Source of the DNA: Acidobacteriota bacterium
GTDB taxonomy: Bacteria > Acidobacteriota > Vicinamibacteria > Vicinamibacterales > UBA2999
DNA: 64,000 bases
Direction: 5' to 3'
Assembly: GCA_018000455.1 (NCBI GenBank)
Contig: JAGNJW010000003.1
Location: forward strand, 186,001-250,000
The notes beneath the pieces are model-generated. The model did not search any database. It was not told the origin of the DNA and saw only the letters and a list, made by a program, of their open reading frames with translations. Position 1 is the stretch's first letter, and each line of letters begins with the position of its first letter. Shown here one piece after another: positions 36,672 through 44,871 of this stretch. The translations under genes and the position numbers were made by a program.

Positions 36672-37253
36672 CTAGCGCTCGCGCGCTGAGATCCACTGCG
36701 GTACGGGCGGTACCGTCGTGGCCAGCAGACGCGCGAGCAATCCGGCCGGATCGGTGTCGGACGAGACGATCGCCCGCGTCTCGGGCTTGATGAAGCCTTC
36801 CGTCCACGCGTGGTCGAGGAACCGCAGCAGGCCGTCGTAGAAGCCGTCCACGTTCAGCAGCCCGCAAGGCTTGCGGTGGAGGCCGAGCTGGGTCCAGGTG
36901 ATGGCCTCGAACAGTTCCTCGAAGGTGCCAACACCGCCCGGCAGCGCCACGAACGCGTCCGAGAGGTCGGCCATCAGCGCCTTGCGCTCGTGCATCGAGT
37001 CCACGACATGCAGGCGGGTGACGCCGGTGTGTCCGATCTCGCGTTCCATCAGCGTGTGTGGAATGACTCCCACGACCTCGCCGCCGGCCGCCAGCACAGC
37101 GTCGGCGAGGACGCCCATCAGTCCGACGTTGCCGCCGCCGTAGACGAGGGTGTGGCCGCCGCTGGCCAGCGCGCCGGCGAGCGCCCGTGCCCCTTCGGCA
37201 TAGGAGGGTCTGATGCCGGGCGTGGAGGCGCAGAACACACAGATGCGGGCCAT
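36672..37253 (-). CDS. LOG-family nucleotide phosphoribohydrolase
   Basis: A 193-residue protein of the LONELY GUY/TIGR00730 family. These release the base from nucleoside 5'-monophosphates and are sometimes misannotated as lysine decarboxylase. The start is ATG 37253. The nucleotide-binding signature is YGGGNVGLMG and the family motif is ALPGGVGTFEELFE; Arg in HERKALM completes the site. A TATCCT box lies 9 nt before the start codon. It converges with the MerB-like gene with a 15-bp gap. Length matches cytokinin-type LOG proteins, but hormone production should not be assumed in bacteria. Confidence 0.92.
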   Translation of the reverse strand: MARICVFCASTPGIRPSYAEGARALAGALASGGHTLVYGGGNVGLMGVLADAVLAAGGEVVGVIPHTLMEREIGHTGVTRLHVVDSMHERKALMADLSDAFVALPGGVGTFEELFEAITWTQLGLHRKPCGLLNVDGFYDGLLRFLDHAWTEGFIKPETRAIVSSDTDPAGLLARLLATTVPPVPQWISARER

Positions 37254-37307
37254 TGGGCAGTCAGGATAGCAGCTGCCCGTGTGCGGGCGCCGGTGCCAGG
37301 CAGGCTC

Positions 37308-38012
37308 TCAGCCGACGAACTTGTAGCCGAGTCCGTGCACGGTCAGGATGAGATGCGGCAGCTTCGGATTCGCTTCGAGCTTCTGCCTGAGCCACGCCAC
37401 GTGCACGTCGACGGTGCGTGTCGACGGCGTGTGCTCGTAGCCCCACACCTCCTGCAGCAGTTCGTCGCGCGAGATCGTCGCGCCGCGATGCTCGAGGAAG
37501 TAGCGCAGCAGCTGGAACTCCTTGGCCGACAGCTCTATCGGCACGCCGGCCCTGACGACCTCCGCCTTGCGGGTGTCGACGGTCACGTCCTCGAACTCGA
37601 AGCGCGTCGCCCCGGGCGTGCCTGCCGGGGGCGACGCACCGTGGCCGGCGCGGCGCAGCAACGCTTCGACGCGTGCCAGCAGCTCCATCGCCTCGAACGG
37701 CTTCACCAGGTAGTCGTCGGCGCCCAGCTTCAGCCCCACGACCTTGTCCACGACCTGGCCGCGTGCGGTGAGCATCAGGATCGGGGTGGTGATACCGCGC
37801 TGACGCAGCGTGCGGCACACGTCGAAGCCGTCGCGCCTGGGCAGCATCACGTCGAGCACGACGAGATCGAAGGCGCCCGTGAGGGCGCGGGTCAGGCCGA
37901 TCTCGCCGTCGCCCGCCGTCTCGACATCGTAGCCTTCGGCCACGAGGCGATCGCTCAAGGTGAGCTGGAGGCCGGGCTCATCCTCCACCAGCAGCAGATG
38001 TCCTTCGGCCAT
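37308..38012 (-). CDS. OmpR-family response regulator
   Basis: A 234-residue two-domain regulator. The receiver has the acidic pair Glu10-Asp11 (LLLVEDEP), the phosphorylation site Asp54 (VVLDVMLPRRDG) and LVKPFEAMEL with the conserved Lys. The C-terminal winged helix shows LSAKEFQLLRYFLEHRG and the RTVDVHVAWLRQKLE recognition region. ATG 38012 is chosen because the earlier in-frame start adds an Arg/Pro-rich tail not found in the family. It follows the histidine kinase gene by 10 bp. Tandem TTAAC direct repeats upstream of the kinase are a candidate binding site. Confidence 0.92.
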   Translation of the reverse strand: MAEGHLLLVEDEPGLQLTLSDRLVAEGYDVETAGDGEIGLTRALTGAFDLVVLDVMLPRRDGFDVCRTLRQRGITTPILMLTARGQVVDKVVGLKLGADDYLVKPFEAMELLARVEALLRRAGHGASPPAGTPGATRFEFEDVTVDTRKAEVVRAGVPIELSAKEFQLLRYFLEHRGATISRDELLQEVWGYEHTPSTRTVDVHVAWLRQKLEANPKLPHLILTVHGLGYKFVG

Positions 38013-38022
38013 CAGTGGGCCA

Positions 38023-39948
38023 CTAGGTGGTCGCAGTCTGGGGCGCGGCCGCCGCTGCCGCATGCGTGACGGATGCGTCGGGCGCAGCCGGCAGGCAGAT
38101 GGTGAAGGTGCTGCCGTGCCCCGGCGAGCTGACGAGCTCCACGCGGCCGCCGTGGGCGTCGGCGATCCGGCGAACGAGGCTCAGGCCGAGTCCGCTGCCC
38201 TTGATCTGATTCGCGACGGCGGCTTTGCCACGGAAGAAGGGCTCGAAGACCAGCCGCTGTTCTTCGGCGTCGAGCCCGTCGCCGTGGTCTTCGACCGCGA
38301 TCCGCACTTCAGGACGTGGCGCTCGGCGGGCGGTGACGCTCACGTGCACCCAATGGTCGTCGCCGGCGTACTTGATCGCGTTGCCGAGGAGGTTCTGCAC
38401 TGCCGATTGCAGCGCGCCGGCATCGCCCACGAGCCAGGGCACGTCTGGCGCCACGTCGACCTGAACGGCGATGCCCGCCTGGGCGGCATCCGCCTCCGAC
38501 ATCCGCACGGCGTCGTGGACGATGCTCTCGGCCGAAACCGGCGCCATCGGCAGCGGCCGGCCCGAGCCGAGACCGGCGAGCTGCAATACGCGCTCGACGG
38601 TTTCGCCCAGTCGCCGCGCCTCCGCCTGGATGGTGACCCCGTAGCGTTTGACGCGCACCGGATCACCGACCACGCCGTCGGCAAGGTTGCCGGCGGCCGA
38701 GTTGATGACGGCCACCGGTGTGCGCAGTTCGTGCGAGACGGCGGCCACGAACTCCATCTGCCGCCGGGCCAATGACTGCGCGCGCCGCGCCGACACGGCA
38801 ATGAGGGCAACGGCGACACCGAGCAGCGCCAGCACGCCGCCGCTCAGACCGAGGTTGCGGCGTCGCGAGGCGGCCACGGCGGCCTCGAGGGAGCCGGCCT
38901 CGTGCTTCACGCGCAGCGTCCAGTGTCCGTGCGCGTGCGCCATCGTTCGCGTGCGGATCGTGCGATCGCCATCGCGGTCGCGCATCTCGATCACGCTCAC
39001 GACGCGTCCCGCCTCATCGGCATCGAGCCCCGACGGTGGCGGTGGCGGTGGTGGCGGTGCCTGCGTGACGCTCTCGGTCGTACGGCCGTCGGCGTCACGT
39101 CGCGCCACGATCATCATCGGGCTGATGCGCGGCTGCATGAGCGGCATCGTGAGATCGGGGGCATCGGCGGTGTCGGTGGCGGCGCCGGGCGCCGATTCGA
39201 AGAGCACGCGCTGGTCGCGCGTGGTCACGACGGCCACACGGTACTCGGAGGATTCAGGAAAATGCTCGGCGGCGAGCGCCGGCAGGCGTTCCCGCGCCAG
39301 CAGGTCGAGGTTCAGGCCGATGATCGTGAAGCCGCGCATGGCGACGTCGGTCCTGAAGCGATCCCGCGGCTGGTCCGGGACGCGCGGCAGCTGCACGCGC
39401 ACGATCGGGGTCACCAGCGTCCGCTCGTCGCCAAGCGCGCTGGCCGACGCGAACATCTCGCGCGGGCTCGAGTGTTCGGGCGCGCCGCGCCTGGCCGACT
39501 CGGCGACGAGTTGCGAATGCACGCTCTGCAAGGTGTCTGGCCACTCGGTCGGCTCGAACGTCCGTTGGGCGTCGCGCCAGACGTGGAGGACGAGGCGGCC
39601 GTCAGGCGAGGCGGTCGTTTCATCGAGCTCGACGAACCACACGCCAGCCACGAACACGCCGGCGCCGCTCTCGAGCACGCTGTCGTAGCGCAGGGCGTAG
39701 GCGTCCCAGTCCTTGCGCTCGACCATCGCGCCGTCGAGTTGCAGGCTGGCGCCGAGCCGTGAAATCTCGGTGTTGACGGCCGCCGTGAACTGCGCCCCGG
39801 CCGCCCGCAACGTCCGCTCGCGCCGTTCGCGGCTGGCGGTGGCCAGCTGGTTGGCCCAGTCGTACTGCAGCCAGGCCAAGGCGGGCAGCAGCAGCGCCAC
39901 CGTGACGGCCAGCCAGGTCGTGCCTCCGAAGCGCGGGACGCGCATCAT
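38023..39948 (-). CDS. Sensor histidine kinase
   Basis: A 641-residue membrane sensor kinase starting at ATG 39948 or 39945. A first membrane segment (LAVTVALLLPALAWLQ) is followed by an extracytoplasmic sensor region of about 370 residues and a second membrane segment (LSGGVLALLGVAVALIAV). The dimerisation domain has AAVSHELRTPVAV with phospho-acceptor His406. The ATPase has the N box NLLGNAIKYAG, DHGDGL and GSGLGLSLVRRIADAHGG. It would phosphorylate the downstream OmpR-type regulator. The ligand is unknown. The start codon lies 7 nt after a TACACT box, suggesting a leaderless transcript. Confidence 0.92.
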   Translation of the reverse strand: MMRVPRFGGTTWLAVTVALLLPALAWLQYDWANQLATASRERRERTLRAAGAQFTAAVNTEISRLGASLQLDGAMVERKDWDAYALRYDSVLESGAGVFVAGVWFVELDETTASPDGRLVLHVWRDAQRTFEPTEWPDTLQSVHSQLVAESARRGAPEHSSPREMFASASALGDERTLVTPIVRVQLPRVPDQPRDRFRTDVAMRGFTIIGLNLDLLARERLPALAAEHFPESSEYRVAVVTTRDQRVLFESAPGAATDTADAPDLTMPLMQPRISPMMIVARRDADGRTTESVTQAPPPPPPPPSGLDADEAGRVVSVIEMRDRDGDRTIRTRTMAHAHGHWTLRVKHEAGSLEAAVAASRRRNLGLSGGVLALLGVAVALIAVSARRAQSLARRQMEFVAAVSHELRTPVAVINSAAGNLADGVVGDPVRVKRYGVTIQAEARRLGETVERVLQLAGLGSGRPLPMAPVSAESIVHDAVRMSEADAAQAGIAVQVDVAPDVPWLVGDAGALQSAVQNLLGNAIKYAGDDHWVHVSVTARRAPRPEVRIAVEDHGDGLDAEEQRLVFEPFFRGKAAVANQIKGSGLGLSLVRRIADAHGGRVELVSSPGHGSTFTICLPAAPDASVTHAAAAAAPQTATT

Positions 39949-39968
39949 GAGCCGGAGTGTAGCATGCG

Positions 39969-39989
39969 AAAAACCGCTGAAATCAGCGG
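39969..39989 (-). terminator. Minus-strand intrinsic terminator-like hairpin ahead of the kinase gene
   Basis: On the minus strand CCGCTGA-TT-TCAGCGG is a hairpin (39974-39989) followed by TTTTT, about 20 nt before the kinase start codon. It would stop minus-strand transcription started further upstream, leaving the TACACT box at 39956-39961 as the kinase promoter. Confidence 0.5.
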
Positions 39990-40000
39990 GAAATCCCCAT

Positions 40001-40014
40001 TTAACATCCTTAAC
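40001..40014. promoter_or_regulatory. TTAAC direct repeats between divergent genes
   Basis: TTAACATCCTTAAC holds two TTAAC half-sites 9 bp apart in the region between the kinase gene (minus) and the secreted-protein gene (plus). Direct repeats of this size are typical sites for OmpR-family dimers, so the adjacent regulator is the obvious candidate. Confidence 0.4.
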
Positions 40015-40146
40015 AAACCCTTTGCCGATCCTTGACGTCGCAACGTCCGCCGGCACCGTCACAATGGTCACGAGCACTGCGGCAGCGGGTCGGCGTTGCC
40101 GACACACCTCATGGCAGTGCGCGAGACCGACTCCAAGGAGACAGCG

Positions 40147-41160
40147 ATGAAAGCGTGGATGGCAATCTCGGCGGCGATGCTCGTCGGAGTGGGTGGACCG
40201 GGCAGTGAACGCGTACTACCGCTGCCACTGTATGCGGCCGGGCAGGTCGCCGATCAGGCGGCCACGGTGCTGGCCGGCATGCGGCAGGCGCTCGGTGGCG
40301 CCAAGGTCGAGCAGGTGAAGAGCCTGACCCTCGAAGGACCGTTCCGTCGCGAGATGGGGCAGCGGCAGATTGAAGGCACGATCGTGCTGACGATGCAAGG
40401 CCCCGACCGAATGCACAAGAGCGAAGAAACCGAGTTCCCCGGCGGCATGTCGGTCGAGCGCATTCAGGCGCTGGCCGGCGACACGGCGTGGATGGACATG
40501 CAGAACCGCGGTGGCGGTGGCGGCATGCAGTTCATGATGCGCAACGGCCCTCCTGGGGCCGCCGACGCCGATCCGGCCGCTGCCGAAAAGCGGATGGCCA
40601 TGATGTTGCGCGGCGAGATGCAGCGCTGGATGCTGGCCCTGCTGGCGTCGCCGGAGGGCGAAGTGACCTATGCGGGGGTGGCGGAATCGCCTGACGGCAA
40701 GGCCGACACGCTCGAGATGAAGGACGCGCGCGGGCAGACGCTGCGGCTGTTCGTCGACCAGACGACGCACCTGCCGTTGATGCTCGCGTATCAGGAAGTG
40801 CGGCCGCGCATGATGATGCGGGGCGGCCCCGGCGGACGCGGTCCGGGCGGTGGACGCGGCGCCGGCGGCGGGCCCGGCGGCGCTGCTGGTGCCGGTGCCC
40901 CTGGCGCTGCCGGAGCCGGCGCTCCCGGCGCGGGTCAAGGACGTCCGAGCCCTGAAGAGATGCGGCAGCGGATGGAGTCGATGCCGCCGCCGGCGCCGAG
41001 CGCCATGCAGATGCGCTTTGACGACTACGCGAGCGTCGACGGCGTGAAGCTGCCCAAGCGCATCAGCCTGTCGGTCGACGGCGCGCCCACCGAAGAGTGG
41101 ACGCTCGAGAAGATCAAGGTGAATCCGTCCATCAAGGCGGATCTCTTCGAGAAGAAGTAG
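40147..41160 (+). CDS. Exported protein with Gly-rich tract, unknown function
   Basis: A 337-residue protein. ATG 40147 is set by AAGGAG at 40135-40140. The N-terminus MKAWMAISAAMLVGVGG is a signal peptide. The core has long amphipathic strands and helices (LTLEGPFRREMGQRQIEG, MHKSEETEFPGG, LEMKDARGQTLRLFVDQTTH), like LolA/LppX-fold periplasmic proteins and acidobacterial outer-membrane lipoprotein-sorting relatives. A Gly/Arg/Ala-rich tract covers about residues 225-260. It is divergent from the two-component system and immediately precedes a TonB-dependent receptor, so it may share its regulation. The exact function is unknown. Confidence 0.75.
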   Translation: MKAWMAISAAMLVGVGGPGSERVLPLPLYAAGQVADQAATVLAGMRQALGGAKVEQVKSLTLEGPFRREMGQRQIEGTIVLTMQGPDRMHKSEETEFPGGMSVERIQALAGDTAWMDMQNRGGGGGMQFMMRNGPPGAADADPAAAEKRMAMMLRGEMQRWMLALLASPEGEVTYAGVAESPDGKADTLEMKDARGQTLRLFVDQTTHLPLMLAYQEVRPRMMMRGGPGGRGPGGGRGAGGGPGGAAGAGAPGAAGAGAPGAGQGRPSPEEMRQRMESMPPPAPSAMQMRFDDYASVDGVKLPKRISLSVDGAPTEEWTLEKIKVNPSIKADLFEKK

Positions 41161-41192
41161 TCGGAAGTAGTCGTTCCTTCGTGAGGCCCGTC

Positions 41193-43829
41193 ATGCGTCG
41201 TCTGTGTTCGTTTCTCGTTCTGGTCGCCGCCGTCGCCGCGACGGCGACGCCAGCCCTTGCGCAGGGCACCACCGCGTCGCTGCGAGTCACGGTGCTCGAC
41301 GAGACGGCCGCCGTGCTGCCGGGCGCCGGCGTCCTGCTGGTCGGTGACGACCTCGTGGAGCACGCGCTGCAGGTCGACGAGACGGGCGTGGCGTCGGCGG
41401 CGGGCCTCAAACCGGGTGTCTACACCATCGGTGCCGACTACCCGGGCTTCCGGCCCTCCACCGGCACGCTCACGCTGAGGCGCGGCGCCAACCAGACGAC
41501 GATCACGCTGGCGGTGGCGATCAGTGAAGAGCTGACGGTCGAGGCGGTGGACGCGTCCGACCGCCGCGACAATGGCTTCACGCAGACGCTGTCGCAGGAG
41601 GAGGTCGACGGCCTCTCCGACGATCCCGACGAGATGGCCGACCAGCTCGCGCAGATGGCCGGCCCGGGCGCCCAGATCTTCGTCGACGGCTTCCGCGGCG
41701 GCCGCCTGCCGCCCAAGGACCAGATTCAGCAGATCCGCTTTCGCAGGAACTCCTACGCCGCCGAATACCACGATGCCGGCATGGTGCGCGTCGAGGTCAT
41801 CACCAAGCCCGGCATGGGCGACTGGCGCAGCCGCGTCAGCTTCGGCTTCCGCGACACCGCGCTCAATGCCCGCAACGCCTTCGCTAGCAGTCCGCTGCCC
41901 GAACAGGTCAAGCGCGTGCAGGTCAGCAGCCAGGGGCCGATCGTCAAGGGCAAGACCAGCGTCACCTTCTCGGCGGAAGGCAATGCCTCCTACGACGCAC
42001 AGACCATCGTCGCAGCCACACCCACCGGCGACGTGCGCGACCAGGTGCGCCGGCCGAACGACGTCATGAACGTCAACATCCGCGTCGAGCAGGCGCTCGG
42101 CGCCGGTAGCGCCATCAGGGCCGAGTACCAACGCCGCACGCAGGACCGCAGCAACCTGGGCGTCGGCGACTTCGACCTGCTCGAGCGCTCCTATGCCAGC
42201 AACGCCACGACCGACACGCTGCGCCTGCGCAACACCCGACTCATCGGCAAGAAGATGTTCAGCGAGCTGAAGTTCGAGTTCGTGCAGACCGCGACCGAGA
42301 ACTCGTCGTTCTCGACCAGCCCGACCGTGCGCGTGCTCGATGCGTTCACGGGCGGCGGCGCCGGGCAATCAGGCGTGCGGGAGGGCCGGCAGTTCATCGT
42401 CGACCAGAGCATCGATTTCAACCTGCGCAAGCATGCGCTCAGGGCCGGGCTGCTCTTTGAAGCCGGCCACTGGGACAGCACGCAGCAGACCAACACCAAC
42501 GGCACCTACACGTTCTCGAGTCTGGCCGACTTCGAGGCCGGGCTGGCCCGCACCTTCGCGCGCCGGGTCGGCGATCCGCAGGTCAACTACTCGCAGTATC
42601 AGCTCGGCTGGTACGTGCAGGACGACGTCCGCCTGTCGAAGAACGTGCAGGCGAGCCTCGGTCTCAGGCAGGAAATTCAGACGAATCTGGGCGACGCGTT
42701 CAATCTGGCGCCCCGCGCCGCCGTGACGTGGACCGTGGCCAAGACCAACGTGCGCGCCGGCTACGGCATTTTCTACGACTGGTTCGAGAGCGCCACCTAC
42801 GAGCAGACGGTGCGCGTCGACGGCGTCAAGCAGATCGACGAGATCATCCTCAACCCCACGTTTCCCGTGACGGCGACCTCGGCCGGCACGCGCCTGCCGG
42901 CCAGCCGCATCCAGGCCGCCGGCGAGCTGACGCAGCCTACCATTCACCAGGCGTCGATCGGCTTCGACAAGAATCTCAAGGAATGGATGGGCGTGCGCGC
43001 CGACTACATGTGGACGCGCGGCTACAACGTGCTGCGGTCGACGAACATCAACGCGCCGGCCGACGGCGTACGGCCCGATCCGACGATCGGCAATATCTCC
43101 GAGATCAGCTCCACCGGCCGCAGCGCCTCGGACCGGCTGTCGGTCGGGCTCAACCTGCGAGTGCCGCAGCGCCGCATCTTCGGCAACGTGATGTATCAGC
43201 TGGGCTCGGTGCGCAACAACGCCGACAGCGCGCTCAGCCTGCCGGGCGACTCGAACAACCCCGACGCCGACTGGGGACCGGCCATGCAGGACGTGCGTCA
43301 TCGCCTGTTCGTGATGGGCAACCTGCCGCTGCCGTACGGCCTGCGCGCCGGGCTCAATATGCAGGTCTCGTCGGCGCGGCCCTACAACATCACGACCGGT
43401 CTCGACGGCAACGGCGACACCGTCTTCAACGACCGGCCCGAAGGCGTCAGCCGCAATGCCGGCCGAGGCGCCAAGCAGATGACGGTCGACCTGCGGCTCA
43501 CGAAGTCGATCAGCCTGGGCGGGCTCTTCGCCGGGGGCGAAGGCGTGCCGATGGGCGGTCCGCCGCCGCCGCCCGATGCTGGCGCGGCCGGCGCGCTGGC
43601 GCAGCGCGGCCCCGGCGGCGGTGGTGGCAGCGGCGACGGGCCGCGGATGGTGATCATGGAGGGGTCGAACAGCCGCTACCGGGCTGACCTCTACGTGAAC
43701 TTCCAGAATCTCTTCAACCAGACGAACCTGAACGCCTTCTCGGGCAATCGGCTGTCGCCGTTCTTCGGCACCGCCACGTCAGCGGGCCCGGCCCGGCGGA
43801 TCGAGGTCGGGACGACGATTTCCTTCTGA
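41193..43829 (+). CDS. TonB-dependent receptor with carboxypeptidase-regulatory domain
   Basis: An outer-membrane receptor of about 878 residues. ATG 41193 is preferred, with GTG 41181 in frame as an alternative. A signal peptide (SFLVLVAAVAATATPALAQ) is followed by a carboxypeptidase-regulatory-like beta domain (residues about 25-110; LRVTVLDETAAVLPGAGVL). The plug has QIFVDGFRGGRLPPKDQIQQ, FRRNSYAAEYHDAGM and VRVEVITKPG. The barrel ends with IEVGTTISF, a C-terminal Phe as expected. A Gly/Pro-rich loop lies near the C-terminus. Acidobacteria carry many such receptors; the substrate is not readable from sequence. It would be powered by TonB-ExbD such as the pair at 5-6 kb. Confidence 0.9.
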   Translation: MRRLCSFLVLVAAVAATATPALAQGTTASLRVTVLDETAAVLPGAGVLLVGDDLVEHALQVDETGVASAAGLKPGVYTIGADYPGFRPSTGTLTLRRGANQTTITLAVAISEELTVEAVDASDRRDNGFTQTLSQEEVDGLSDDPDEMADQLAQMAGPGAQIFVDGFRGGRLPPKDQIQQIRFRRNSYAAEYHDAGMVRVEVITKPGMGDWRSRVSFGFRDTALNARNAFASSPLPEQVKRVQVSSQGPIVKGKTSVTFSAEGNASYDAQTIVAATPTGDVRDQVRRPNDVMNVNIRVEQALGAGSAIRAEYQRRTQDRSNLGVGDFDLLERSYASNATTDTLRLRNTRLIGKKMFSELKFEFVQTATENSSFSTSPTVRVLDAFTGGGAGQSGVREGRQFIVDQSIDFNLRKHALRAGLLFEAGHWDSTQQTNTNGTYTFSSLADFEAGLARTFARRVGDPQVNYSQYQLGWYVQDDVRLSKNVQASLGLRQEIQTNLGDAFNLAPRAAVTWTVAKTNVRAGYGIFYDWFESATYEQTVRVDGVKQIDEIILNPTFPVTATSAGTRLPASRIQAAGELTQPTIHQASIGFDKNLKEWMGVRADYMWTRGYNVLRSTNINAPADGVRPDPTIGNISEISSTGRSASDRLSVGLNLRVPQRRIFGNVMYQLGSVRNNADSALSLPGDSNNPDADWGPAMQDVRHRLFVMGNLPLPYGLRAGLNMQVSSARPYNITTGLDGNGDTVFNDRPEGVSRNAGRGAKQMTVDLRLTKSISLGGLFAGGEGVPMGGPPPPPDAGAAGALAQRGPGGGGGSGDGPRMVIMEGSNSRYRADLYVNFQNLFNQTNLNAFSGNRLSPFFGTATSAGPARRIEVGTTISF

Positions 43830-43888
43830 GGCGTGCACCACGAGGCGTCGGGACTGTCTGAGGCGTGCACCACGAGGCGTCGGGACTG
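43825..43888 (+). repeat. Perfect 32-bp tandem duplication at the receptor stop codon
   Basis: Two identical 32-bp units, 43825-43856 and 43857-43888, each starting TCTGAGGCGTGCACC. The receptor's TGA lies in the first copy. A third partial likeness, GCACCACG, occurs near 43905. Confidence 0.85.
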
Positions 43889-43925
43889 GGGCATACCGAC
43901 GTTCGCACCACGTTACAGTTAGGTC

Positions 43926-44143
43926 GTGCCGCCGCAAGAACCTGACGTCCTCGTGATCGGTGCCGGCATCGGCGGTTGCTGCATCGCCTTCGAGGTGGCC
44001 TCGTCTACGCCTGCGGTCACTACTACCGCAACGGCGCGCTGCTGGCGCCGCTCACGACGCGGCTGGTGGCCCGGCTCGTCGACGGCGACCGCTCCGATCC
44101 CGCCCTCGCCCTGCTGGCGCCGTCGCGCGCAGGTCGGCTGTAG
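43926..44143 (+). pseudogene. Glycine oxidase (ThiO-like) remnant with internal deletion
   Basis: Only the two ends of a FAD-dependent amine oxidase remain. GTG 43926 begins VPPQEPDVLVIGAGIGGCCI, the Rossmann GxGxxG start of glycine oxidase. After about 24 codons the frame shifts into LVYACGHYYRNGALLAPLTT and ends ALALLAPSRAGRL at TAG 44141-44143, the typical ThiO C-terminus. About 280 codons are missing. A TACAGT box lies 6 nt before the GTG. It is followed by the equally damaged pterin dehydratase gene. Glycine oxidase would feed thiamine thiazole synthesis. Confidence 0.75.
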
Positions 44144-44167
44144 ACTGAGCGGGTTCCCGCCCCATTC

Positions 44168-44368
44168 ATGGCCACCACGCTTTCGAGCGATGCGATTGCC
44201 GCCCAGCTGGCGGCGCTGCCGGGCTGGCAACTGGCTGGTTCGACGATCGTGAAGGAGTTCACGTTCGCCGGCTTTCCGGAAGCAGTGACCTTCACCACCC
44301 ACAGCGCCGGCGGACTCACCATGCGGGATTTCGCGGGGGCGGCCGCCGTCGAGGGGCTGGCGCGATGA
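44168..44368 (+). pseudogene. 4a-hydroxytetrahydrobiopterin dehydratase with internal deletion
   Basis: A 66-residue product with the start (AAQLAALPGWQL, VKEFTFAGFPEAVTF) and the end (THSAGGLTMRDFAGAA) of pterin-4a-carbinolamine dehydratase, which normally has about 95 residues. The middle, which carries the catalytic HHP segment, is absent, with the reading frame kept. It should be inactive as a dehydratase. Its stop overlaps the MerR-type gene by 4 nt (ATGA), so a translation-coupling role may have preserved the frame. Confidence 0.75.
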
Positions 44369-44871
44369 AGCTCAAGGGCCACTACTCGTCGCGCGAGGTG
44401 GCGGCCGAGACGGGTCTGACGGCACGACAGCTCCAGTGGTGGGACGCGCGCGGCATCTTCGCCTCGTCGGTGCCGACGCACAAGACACCGGCTGGCGGAT
44501 TCACCGAGCGCCGCTACACGCCGATCGAGCTCATCGAGCTGAAGGTGCTCGCCGATCTGCGGCGGCGTGGCGTGTCGGTGGCGCGTATCCGGCGGTTGCT
44601 CACGGCGCTGCGCACGCGCTTCAAGGTGCGGCTCTTCGACGCGGTCGAAGAGGGCGGCGCCGTGACGCTGTTCGTCGATGGCACCGACATCTACGCGCGG
44701 ACGGCCGCTGGCGAGTACTTCAACGTGCTCGAGAATCCCAGGCAGCCGCTGCTCGTGCTGGGGACGGAGCCGACGCTGCGTCGCCTGACCGCGCGTGACC
44801 AGAGCGCCCGGCAGAAAAGCGCACGTCGTCCGGCGCGCCGCGCTCGCGGCCGGACGGCGACCGGCGCATGA
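44365..44871 (+). CDS. MerR-family transcriptional regulator
   Basis: A 168-residue protein. The N-terminal MerR winged helix has YSSREVAAETGLTARQLQWW and GFTERRYTPIELIELKVLA. A dimerisation helix (VARIRRLLTALRTRF) and an effector-like C-terminal domain follow. The C-terminus is Arg/Lys-rich (SARRPARRARGR). There is no metal-binding Cys set, so a metal response is unlikely. It overlaps both neighbours by 4 nt, which places it in one translationally coupled operon with the membrane protein downstream. Confidence 0.85.
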   Translation: MKLKGHYSSREVAAETGLTARQLQWWDARGIFASSVPTHKTPAGGFTERRYTPIELIELKVLADLRRRGVSVARIRRLLTALRTRFKVRLFDAVEEGGAVTLFVDGTDIYARTAAGEYFNVLENPRQPLLVLGTEPTLRRLTARDQSARQKSARRPARRARGRTATGA

